A program made the position numbers and the translations under genes. A DNA stretch of 64,000 nt from Megalopta genalis (taxonomy: Eukaryota > Arthropoda > Insecta > Hymenoptera > Halictidae). Shown piece by piece: positions 36,551-47,270 of the stretch (the stretch's first letter is position 1; the number at the start of each line of letters is the position of its first letter). Under the pieces are notes generated by a model that made no database searches, was not told the DNA's origin, and was given only the letters and a program-made list of their open reading frames with translations. The stretch spans positions 26,129,271-26,193,270 of the forward strand of contig NC_135018.1 of the NCBI RefSeq assembly GCF_051020955.1, written 5' to 3'.

Positions 36551-38454
36551 CTATGTATAGTTTGTATAAACTATTGTGACAGAAAGTTTGTCTTGTTAAT
36601 TGCAAAGGATTTTATAATATGATTGTTATAAAACAGTAGTGCATTTTTAACAATTTAATAAAATGTAATTGTTATTATCTCATTTCATCTACAGTTCAGT
36701 ATTCTCCGTTCTGTAATTTATTGTTCTGTCTGCTCAATACTCCATAATCTATACTTTATTCTTCTAATTGTTCAATATTCTACGTACTGTATTTTATTTT
36801 CCTCGTTGCTTAATATCTTAATAACTTCAAATAATAGAGATATTTTCTAATGCTTGCATTCATTTAGAATTCACGATGGAGTATGACAACATTTGTTCCC
36901 ACTAAAAACATGTACTTTTCTTGAAAAAGAGTAAGTTTGGCTGCACTAATTATTCTACATGAACAGTATGGATAATTTTATCTTAATTTTATCTTATCTT
37001 ATTTGATGCTTCCTTTTCTAACGACGAAGTTTACAAGTTCAATCAATTTTTATTCGATTTTATATGACTCTTCAAACTTTGCAAAGGAACTGTTTGATTA
37101 ATGAAAGAAGTAGTTTTGGTAATAAAATTCGACGTTAAGTAAATATAACCCTCGTTGATCCTGATTGCACTTACCGATAACTCTAAATCAAACGAGCAAT
37201 TTTTGTATAAACCTAAAATTCCTCGATCAAAATTCAATTACACCCGTGCGTTCTTACAACACAGCAGTCTTTCCGAATATACACAGGCGTTTGCATAACC
37301 ATATTCATCGCATCAACAATTATTGCGAAGAACTACGAGGAAACTGCCTAGCGGTCTAGACCGCACTAAACATATGTATGTCTGGCACGCACAACAGACT
37401 TGTAGTTTTAATAGAAACGCGTAAAAATCGTGCGATCTTGATTTCCTAGAACTTGTAAACGATCGCAGGTGTAATTAAAGCGCGGCGATTGTCGAATTCC
37501 TCGGCTCGGCGGCGAGCGCAGGTCCTGTTCGAACGAAGAATTCAAGCGCGCCTGTTCGAGCCCTGTTCGATACAGTTACCACGTAATTAGAAAAAAGAGT
37601 CAGCCAGATCGGAGGCTAGACAATGGACCATCAGAATATTCCCACGTTAGCATTAACATCGGCTTTAATTCGCCCGAGTAATAGCGCCGTTGATTATCCT
37701 GCTATCCCGGCCAATTAACAGCGTTCCGTGGCGGAGCTTCGGATCTACTCGGTCAGTGATTAAAAACAAAGGCAAAATCGCGACGTGTGTTCATCGACAT
37801 CCTGGCAACCTGTCATCCCCCTTCGTTAGGTCGCGGAGGTCCCGTCCCGTGATGCATATCGGCGCTACGAATAAGAAAGAATACCGTAACTTGCTCCAGT
37901 GAAACCTATTCCCCGGGACAGAATAATTGTCGACAGAGAACGCGCGAGCTGCAGGATCGTGTGTAACGTCGTTACCAGGTTGTTCGACACGGAAAACTGT
38001 CGCCGTTCTACCTCACCGCGGCGCGAATCGTAGAATCTATAATCCCGTTGAATCTTCGAGCGATCATTATTCAACGTCGAACCTCTCTAATTTCCAGGTC
38101 GCCGGATAAACCTGAGAATCGAATCCCTGATTCGCGCACAATTGCCGTAATTAGTTGCAAAGAATGTAATTAAAGATGCCCGGCTCGCATCGGCCGCGTT
38201 GCAATGGTTCCAGTATCCGTGACGATCACAGCAATGCTAATTAATAGTTTAACGCGTTCGAGAAGATGCCGGAGTCCCGCAACATAATTACGAATTCCGC
38301 GCCGCGATTATTCCGATCGCGATCTTCTCACGTGAAAAATTATGTGGAGCGCGTCCACTATGTTTTTCAAGGGGCTCCCTGGCAAATGATTAGTTACTAA
38401 TTTTTGCATAGCCCTCAGTTTCGGTGTAGCACTGCCTCAAGCTGCTTCAGCTAC

Positions 38455-39230
38455 AGTGTAGATCAAAATCTTTCCGGGCTTAATTAATTCGTAAAAAGAT
38501 TAACTGGTTGGCTTCTGTGCTGAAAAGTTATGCGGTGCACGTCCACCGTTTTTTATTTTAACGATTTACTGGTCTTCGGATCGTTAAATTAATAACTTTC
38601 GGACTTCGTAGCAATTCGTGGCATTACTCCCATAATCGGCTGGATTTTTTTGCGTGAAAATATTCCATACTTATAAATTATTATTAAACCCCGCAGCAAT
38701 TTTTAAAGAAGCTTTTCGGCGGGTAAAAATCTTTGGAGATTGTTACTAATCTACGGGATAGTTAATCATCTGACTTTTATCGCGTTCCCTTACTTTTTAA
38801 AGACGCCGTCTCAAGGTTACAAAAATCACAAACTAGTAGACCTTGAAGCAATCTTCAGTGTTGAATTTAAAGAGGAAGCTTTTCTGCAGATAAAATCCTC
38901 TGCAGGTTTAATTAATTTGAGATAAGATTAATTGCCTGATTTTTATCGAACGACTGCGTAGGAAACTGTATACAGCATACACCCTATTTGTTTAAGGGCC
39001 CCTCTGCTTCGAGACTGCATGACTGATATCATTTTCTGCATTTTCGGATATCATACGGTAATGATGATTTTAATGTGAAATTTTTCCTGCAGATATGGCC
39101 CATCGTGTTTTTTGCTGACTCGTTTCGTACGAACGGTGTCAAAAGGGGAATCGTTTCCACGGATAAAATCCTTTCGCGGTTTAACGAATTTAAGGAAAGA
39201 TTAATTGTCTGGTTTGCACCGGGTAAAACG
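38455..39230 (+). repeat. Four decayed copies of a ~75-base core
   Basis: The core is aagcttttc(t/g)gc-ggataaaatcctttgcgg-tttaattaattt-gataagattaattg-ctgatttttatcg. Copies anchor at about 38461, 38722, 38889 and 39161 (spacings 261, 167, 272). Each keeps the (t)aaaatc(c/t)t block, then a t-rich block, then a (g)attaa(t/c) block. The first copy is flanked by two versions of a gaaaa(a/g)ttatg(t/c)gg block with cacgtcca or gcgtccac following (about 38335 and 38522), so the true unit may be longer. Confidence 0.55.
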
Positions 39231-39380
39231 ACATTCCCCGCAACACGTCAGGTGGAATTCAATTAATCCGGGGCGATACATCGATAGGTCTTTGGGTAAC
39301 GCTTGTAACCGAAGGGGGACGATCGTGGAAAAAGGGAAACGGAAGGTGAGGCGAAAAGAAGGGATGAGGTAGCGGCAGGT

Positions 39381-39383
<3 letters not shown>

Positions 39384-39423
<40 letters not shown>
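39384..39423 (+). repeat. GA dinucleotide microsatellite, 40 bases
   Basis: Twenty uninterrupted GA units after agt. The frames on the minus strand over this interval are Ser-Leu repeats, not genes. Confidence 0.95.
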
Positions 39424-39426
<3 letters not shown>

Positions 39427-39499
39427 AAAGAGATTCGATAGCTTGTAAAGAGGCGAACCGGGATGCTGTGACAAGGTGAAAATGCAGTAATAAAACCGG

Positions 39500-40170
39500 C
39501 AGGCTTTCTCATCCTTCGTTATCAGTTCCCACTCGACCCATCCCCATTCGCCGTGGTGTTGCAATATCGATAAAAGCTTGGATGTATTGTAAGCTCGTCC
39601 GCGAACGGAATCGCTGCCGCAGATTCGCCGATGGTGCGGGTGTGGAGTTCGCCGAGGCAGTGGCAGAGGGATGCTAGGAGGACGGGGGAGGTTGGTTTGT
39701 CATGGTATGGGAAAGCCATCAATTTCAATGGACTTTGAAAACCGAACTACTTGTTGCATGTACTCCCCCTGCGTTTTCTCTCTCCCCCTGCCTCTGCTCC
39801 CTTTCCGGAACCGTTCGCTCACCCTCCTCTCGATACGCGAGCCGATAGCTTCCCTCGGGAACGATGCCTGTGAAACGTCCCGAACGTGTTTCCCACCTCC
39901 GAACAAGGGTTGCCCTCTTTTTCCTCTTCTACCGGTGGATATTCCTCTTTTTCGATACGGGATGGCTCGGCCGACCAGCGCCGAACACTACATCGAACAG
40001 CCAACGGGATGAATCAAATGCTGCGGTGATTAACAATTTAAACCCGATTCCTCCACCCCTAACAGACGTTTTTTCCCGGCGTACAATAATCAATCTTTTC
40101 CCCGATTTTTCTCTCGGCGAGATGGACTTGAGTTTTCGCTACGGATTTCTTTTTAATTGAACGCGATATC
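39500..40170. other. GC-rich patch, no gene seen
   Basis: Moderate-to-high GC with overlapping frames of 61-113 codons on both strands and no recognisable domain. There are pyrimidine-rich runs near 39775-39800. Confidence 0.5.
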
Positions 40171-40677
40171 ATGGATTTTCAGGGTTTTTAAACTGCTTCT
40201 GGAAGCAATCTTTTCTGTTTTGTTTTCTATCGATGCTGCAAGAATTTGTGTTTATTATTTGAGATTTATTTTTTTCAATTAGACACCGTGACTAGAATTT
40301 TCAACAGCTTTAAGCTATTTTTGTAAGCAATTTTTCTTGTATATTGTTCTATTGGGTTCTTTTTTTATAATCTTTCGAACCAGATTTTGTTCCTTGAAAA
40401 TCTCTACAATCTTCATTCGATTCATTCGAAATGAAGGTTAATTTTGACAAGGTGTAAAATGGCTGGATTCTTTTGTGTCCTTTATTATATTACTTAGTAT
40501 TGATGTTAATGATTTTTATATCGTTGTTAACACATTGCTTTTCTAGCGAAGCCTTAGATAATTTTCCTCTTTAATAAATCATACGTAGAATAATTTTTTA
40601 TCGATTTTGGTAGTAATGATACAGCAATAATACATAATACTTCAATGACGTGAGATATAGCAGGTTTCATTGTGAAT

Positions 40678-41050
40678 AAATTGACGAATTTCATTCAGAA
40701 GTACATTCATTAAAAATAAATTAAAGAACTACATTTAGGGATCGATAATTTAAATGTGAATCGAAGAATCATGTTCAGAAGATTTGCTGCGTGAAGGAAT
40801 TTGTTTAAGTAAGAATTAAACAATTTCATTTAAAAGAAAAATCTTCGGATCTAAACGAAAGAATCCCATTTTCAGAAGAAAATTCTTTAAAAATGAATCG
40901 ATGAATTGCACGAGGAAGAAAATTCTTTGAGACTAAATTGAAGAATTCAATTGCGAGAAAGGTTATTTAAGAGCAATCTGAAAACATTCATAAAGAAGAA
41001 AGCGCTTTCAAAATAAATTGATAACTTTCATCAAGAAGAGATTGAAACTG
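40678..41050 (+). repeat. Minisatellite, unit about 41 bases x 9
   Basis: Units begin aaattga(a/c)gaattt or aatcga(a/t)gaat and continue cattcagaagaaaattcttt-aaaat. Nine consecutive units can be read from 40678 to 41050, of roughly 36-55 bases each. The period is not a multiple of three and stop codons occur in every frame, so it is not coding. The + strand is strongly purine-rich. Confidence 0.8.
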
Positions 41051-44000
41051 AAATATCCCACAACAACAACGAGGAAAGAAAAAGTGGAAGAACTGTTCGT
41101 CGCCGTAAAAATTGAACAAAACATGATAATACCAAACCGCATTATTCGAGATCGCGAGACAGAAAGGGATTTCAATCACCGTTAATTCACTTATATCGCA
41201 CCAACGGGAGCTGGATAAAAACTGATCTCAGCGATCATTCTCTGGAACCAGGGAGTCTTATGTTTGCGATGGCAGTTGCCGCAAGAAGCGCTACCTGAAT
41301 CGGCGAGACGATCAGTCGCATCCCGAATCGGGATCCCTGGAAGAACGTCGATGGTGCCGGAGGACCTGTTCGTTGATTGCAAAATAATTGAACGGTCCGC
41401 GGCGATCGGAGAGTCTCGAATCTATCGGTCTGATTGGTCGACAGAAGGAGTTCCCTGGATAGAGGATAGGGGGAGAGGGAGGGAAGAGTCGGGTCCGGTA
41501 ATGCGTTTTTAAAGACCAGCCGGTGGTGCAGACTGGCTCCGGAGGGCGGGCGCAGCTCGGAGGAGCATCGACGCTATGGAGTTTCATCGTTGATGGATCA
41601 CCGGCACCGATCGAGCACCACCAAACTAATCAATAATCGCGCCGGTTCGACCGGCAGCTATTACCTAGCCTGCAGCGGTGGGATCATCATTTCTCTCTGG
41701 TCCCCTGGTTTTCTTGGGCCCGAGACCGCCGCGTAATGACAACTTATCATTATAAACGTATTACGGGTGGAAGAGGGCTCACCTGGTTCTCTTTCTCTCT
41801 CGCTCTTCGCCGTCGCGTCGAGATCTTTTCCCTGGACGGAGATAACGACGCTTCCGCGCAGATATCTATCTACCGGTTTCTCGGGCGCAGCTGATCGGTT
41901 GCTCAATCGGCCACGCTCCGAAGAATTCAGGCGGGGGGCGATTTCACCTGTTGCGGGTTATCGAGTCCAATCGATATTATCGTCGACCGTAACGGTTTTG
42001 GTCGACGCGGGATTCATCGTCTCCGTGAAACGTTATTTGACAACAACGGGGAATAGGCAACCCTGGTTTGTGCATGCAAAGATTTTTGACAAGCAACTTC
42101 AACGATTTTGTGTTAGTTTTCGATTTTAGATTCCATCGGAAGACTTGGCAGATTGTACTGGACGCGGAACGATCGTCGAATTTTGTCAAATTTTGTCGAA
42201 TTTTGTTTTCCACCTGTTAGTCTACTGTCTGTTTTTTTTTATAGTCGTGATTACTGTGACTACATAAAATTAAAATGGTATTGATTACATGTCCTGGGCA
42301 TTATTTGTGTGTATTTATAGAAACTGCAAGATTTGTATTATAAGTTATTCATTTGTATTTGAATTTTTATGCATTTATAGCTTATGATGGTTATTCTGAA
42401 GCCAAGTTAGGTTAAAGGCAAGATAAAAATCTTCTTACGAACGTCGAACATCGCCAAACTTGCTCGATCATTTAAATTTACGTGATTTTACAATATCGTA
42501 ATTAATATAAATGCATAAAATTGACAGTCTGACAAGAAAGCTCTAGGAATTTTATATATGTATGTTGCATTCTACGCGCATTCGTATACAAACTAAAACA
42601 TTTTTGTAGTAATATACACATTTATACGTCGACATTGTGTGTGATGTGATGATAATTTGCCAAAGCTGTCCAACGACAGTGAAAGATAAAAATTACAATT
42701 AAAGAGCTTGTCAAACTTTTTCAGATATCATCAAACTTCGATGAAACATCACCTGTATGGCACGCTCCTCAATTTAAATTCAATTATCTGCACGCATGAG
42801 CCACTTTTAACATTCTTGTAATTTATAAACGTAGAAGTTTTCAGATTTTGTAATAATCAACGTAAAATGTCGAAAGCAGAGTTCAGTGAAATTTGATGCA
42901 TCGTCTCTATATTTCACAGGTCCATCGTAATCAAAAACGAAACTCGAACGCGGCGGTTTCTCGGAATTTGCGTGGAAAAACGTGAATTTGCATCAGCTCG
43001 GTCTAATGATTTATTTCGAAAGTCGGCAAACGGAAACGCCCAAGAGAGGATGTTATTTATTCTGTCTGCCAAGAGCTGCCCGCGCGCGTCTTTGCTTTCT
43101 ATCCTCTCGGCGGCGCGCCGATCTTAATGGAAATCGTTGTACAAATAAATAGGGATCGCGGCAATTAAAAAACGTACCGGCACACACCTGCACCCACCTG
43201 AACGGATTTCCGAAATTCAATTCGCTCCGAGTTCACCGTGATTTCACAAGAACACGGTTTTCACCTGACCGAACCACCTGCTCTCGTTACATCCATTAAA
43301 CGACACGGGCGTAGAATTTAATTACCGAATGCTAATTTGTAAACATTTGTCACGGATTTCCGACACGGTGTTCAACGAGTACGGAAGCAGCTTCGTTGTA
43401 AAGAAGGCAATTTCTACGGTGACGCATCTTCATCCCAGAACACCGGTTTTTCTTTTTCCTTTTTCCCCATTTCCCTTTTTTTCTAGCGTGGACCAGCCTC
43501 GAGCTAAGATTCATAAAATTTCCTGAGCCACCCCCGAACGCTATCAAAGTAGCATTCTTTAACTGATTGCCTCTCGAGATACATCGCGGCGTGTGCACCC
43601 CCCGAACTTTTACGATAATCAACTGGAAATAAGTTCGTAACTTTATTACGGATCTCCTTGGCCGGGCGCTGGGGCGCTAATAAAAAACGGGGCGCGACTA
43701 GGCTTCGGATTTTACTGGCTCACGACTTTCCTCGATCATCGCTATTTCCCTGGCTTGGATAAAAAAAAATGGTCACCGAGGTTTACGACTTACTGCAATG
43801 ATATTCTTCGTTGTTGTTGAACGATCGAGCAAACACGGGATCTCCGTTTCAATTCGTTTATGTTGGAACCGCTATTCTTGGTTCTCATCTGTGGCTCTAA
43901 ATATTTCAAGAATGTCTATAAACTCATTGTTCTGCGAACTGTTTTTATTGAATTGTTTTTTAATGCTTTTTTGCTGCCTTTTTGTAACTTCTTTCTATGT

Positions 44001-44704
44001 TCTTTACGCGTACTTTTGGAATTTACATATATTTTATATATAATTTGGTCTCCTATAAATAAATATATATTCAAATCAAGTTTTTACTATTAGATTATAT
44101 TTCTAAAATTCTACGATGTTAACTTCTTCACCTTAAAAATAATTGCCAATGCTTCAAGACTGAACATTTTCTGTTAATATATTTGATATACTTGTTCAAC
44201 TTCAATTGAACTTATGAATGTTACAAGAATTAAGACAATTTATTAATATATTGCCACAGTTACATTAATCAGACTCTTCATATTTTTGTTACTATTAAAA
44301 TTTGTAGTTCTAAAAATTATATAAATATTATTCAAAGAAACATTATTCTCACCCTTTTCTTGAAATTTATAATCTTCAATTTTTATAAAGACTATTACAT
44401 TTTTTACTATTATATTTTCATATGTTTATCACAATCAAAAGCAGAGAAAAAGATACGGTAAAAATAAATAACTATATTGAAACTGACAACAATAAAGACA
44501 ACAATGTTCTCAAGTTATTCTAATATTGATTACTAGACTGCAAATTTTATGTATTTATGACAGAAATGCATGGGTCGAATACTAAACTGGAGAAACAGAA
44601 AGATTTTATGATATTATTACATTCATTTCAACTTATTACAATTATTAAAGGAGAAAAAAGTGTTTCCATCTATCTTACATTTCCTACAATTATCGTAGAC
44701 AATT

Positions 44705-44740
44705 TTTATTTCACATAAAGATCCACTGTCTATTGATTAC
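44705..44740 (+). repeat. Copy of the AAAGATCCAC recurring motif
   Basis: tttcacataaagatccactg followed by tctattgattac. Confidence 0.5.
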
Positions 44741-46780
44741 TGTCCTGATTCACTATATTCTATTTCAATTCTTCACTTCTGTCACGAGTGGATAAAATAG
44801 GCAGTCCAATCACCAATAAGTGTGTCTAAAATCACAATTTAGTCAGTAACGAGAATAGAAACGAAGCAAACCGAGCCGAAAACCAAAGTCTTCCTACCCG
44901 TACACGAACAACCGGGACAGTCCAGCGGATCCGCGGTCATTCCTCACCCCGTTATCATTCCGCGGTTCGGCGACGGGCGAACAACAAATATTTATGCGTC
45001 GGCAGCATGTCCTGGTTCATCAAAAATTGATTAACAATGGCGGGTTCCTACGGTCCTCCGGTTCTCGGCAGCAGGCCGCGAATAAAATATTTTATCTGCT
45101 TTCGTCCATGGTGGCCCGGCGACCATTTGCATATCAACCGATACCAGGCGCAGAAAAAAAAGGACCACGTATGGGCGTAGGCACGTAGCTAGACGACGCG
45201 TAGCTTCCGCGACCCTTTTCCCCGCGTGTGTGCGTGGGTGAACGAGAACGAACAAAAAAAAAAATAAATCGGAAAAATTTACGGTCCTGCCGAAAAACGA
45301 ATGAACGCGGCCTTAAACGCGCGACGCGTCGCGATGATTGAAACGCGGGCTCGATCGAGAACGCGTGCGCGTTAACAATCCGCCTCCGCGCGGCTTTTAT
45401 CTCCCTCAAATATTCGATATTTATACGTGGAAATGTTTTACGCGGCGGGAGCATTTCGCGATGATAAATCCGCGGTTTATGAACTGTGTGTCTGCAATCG
45501 CGTACCGCGCGTAGAAAAGAGCAATTCGCGGCTCTAGTTGCCATGTAGGCGCGCTAATTAAAACAATTACTGCTGTCGATCACCGGATTTTAGGGGACGC
45601 CCATTACCCTGTACACGAATTTGTTTTGCCTCTGCCGATATTGTCATGCGTTCCCGAATGAACGTTGATGCCTTGTAATATTCTTCGCGATTCTTTCTTC
45701 CATCCACAGCGTTAATTCCGGCATTGCCGTGAACCGTTGATTTACAGTGGTTTTAAAACCGACCCGGCGACTCTATAACAAATAATAATCGTCGTTAACC
45801 CGTTCACAACGAGTATACGCAAATCGTACATTTACGCGAGGCCACGTGTGTAATTTTCACGAGCTTCTAAAATTCAGTATTCGAAGAATCGCACTATTAT
45901 ATTGACATCAGGCCGGCGCGCGGATGCGCACCTAATGGCCGATCATTTGACAATCTCTCCTGCGCACCCGTGGAATTATAATTTCATTAAATCGGCATTA
46001 GCCGGCCTCGTAAACGCCCTCGAAACTTTCTGTCGAAATTATTGCTACGCGTTTCGCAACGGATTGTTTTCGAGCCGGGAATTCTTCGAACCATCATCGG
46101 ATCTGGCTTGCGAATAATTTATCATACTCCCTTTCCGGTTGGAACGCTAACTTCGAACGTTTAGCAGCTGTGCAGCTGTCGACGTTAGAAATTTAAGAAT
46201 TAAGCAACAACGTTTCAATTGCTCTTTTCCTTGACGATCCAGCTAGAGATATACGCATGATGCGAAACTACCAGGAGAAAGTTTCTACTTTTATTCGTAA
46301 CATACTCATATGATTTTGCAATTGTAATTAGTAAAATGTTTTGTGCGGCTATGGTTCGCCGAGTCTAATTTTGTTAGAGGCTCGTATAATAACGAATGGG
46401 TGAAAATAAAGTTAAAACGATGATCGTCTTGATTATTAATAACTTATTCGAATAAAAAGAGCTATTCATAATAATTCGGATAATGCCCAGCTCCGATACT
46501 TGATGAAGAAAATTCATTACTACTTCAACCAAAAGAGATAAACGATACATATAGTGGATCAAACGATATCTTGTGTTAACAATTTTTCCTTCTCTATGTA
46601 TAAAGCTTTTTATATAGTAATATAATACAATAATAATAACATTAATGGCGCCAAAAAAAGTGTTTCGATTCCCTTTCAAAGTTTTGTTGATTTTAGGATC
46701 GATTTCGTAAATGGTCTAGTTAAATGAGTCCATAGTTACGCGCGTATATAGTTGATCAAATTAGTAATGTTAGTTCAGTC

Positions 46781-46830
46781 GTCCGTTAAGTAAGCTTTCG
46801 TTAGAGGAATCTCCGTTAAGTAAGCGTTAG
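46781..46830 (+). repeat. Tandem duplication, unit 30 bases
   Basis: tccgttaagtaagc occurs at 46782 and 46812 with cgttag following each. Confidence 0.75.
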
Positions 46831-46999
46831 GTTACTTCTAATTAATACAATTACGGTCTTAAGAATAATGGAATCAGTAGAATGCAACATAGAAGTTTCG
46901 AACTTTCTCAGTTGGCGACAATGCGATTCGGCTTTTGAAAAAAGAATTTAATCTGTAAAATTGCATAAGCATCGAGAACACAGTCATTGTCTATCGTAT

Positions 47000-47020
47000 C
47001 GTATCGGGGGGCCCGATACG
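47000..47020. repeat. Perfect GC-rich inverted repeat
   Basis: cgtatcggg (47000-47008), loop ggg, cccgatacg (47012-47020). No T-run follows, so it is not a terminator. Confidence 0.75.
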
Positions 47021-47235
47021 GTTTAAAGTGTGAGTCATTCGCGTGCAGGAGAACCGGGCACGATAAGTTTCTCGCTTGACGTTGATAATCAAATTCGTCG
47101 TGGGATGACGAATCGACCAATTAAAGCTCGATCGTTCGTCACGATAAGAGTAAACTGGTCGATGAACCAGCCCGTATTAAGATACGATAATACCAGGCCC
47201 CCGTAATGACAGTACCCGCCGTCTGGTGGCGAAAG

Positions 47236-47270
47236 GGTCGGTCGGTCGGACGACCGGGTTGGTCGGTTGT
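47236..47270 (+). repeat. GGTC tetranucleotide repeat, interrupted
   Basis: ggtcggtcggtcgg, then acgaccgggttggtcggttg. The inner part is self-complementary (ggtcg/cgacc). Confidence 0.7.

Larger units (their letters stand above)
30440..39500. other. No gene seen; AT-rich repeat-laden stretch
   Basis: This is the most repeat-dense part of the window: the third interspersed element (31.6 kb), the 32.0 kb motif copy, CT and GA tracts, and arrays at 33.1, 33.5, 36.4 and 38.5-39.2 kb. Around 34.0-34.45 kb a moderate-GC patch has a 147-codon frame on + and 91-99-codon frames on minus over the same bases, with no recognisable domain. Confidence 0.55.
40170..44880. other. No gene seen; minisatellite, one GC-rich patch, AT-rich DNA
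   Basis: This contains the 41-base minisatellite, a GC-rich patch at about 41260-41990 with overlapping frames on both strands, and long AT-rich DNA from 42200 to 44850 apart from a moderate-GC patch near 43000-43750. No recognisable domain was found. Confidence 0.55.

Noticed and set aside
40678..41050. Possible CRISPR-like array (regular repeats)
   Set aside because: The units are contiguous and decayed, with no constant repeat separated by unique spacers. It is a minisatellite in eukaryotic DNA.
46840..46860. ttaggtta-type words that recall the insect telomere repeat TTAGG
   Set aside because: Only isolated single copies occur; no tandem TTAGG run is present anywhere in the window.
47000..47020. 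Hairpin read as a transcription terminator
   Set aside because: No gene upstream, no T-run downstream, and the DNA is eukaryotic.
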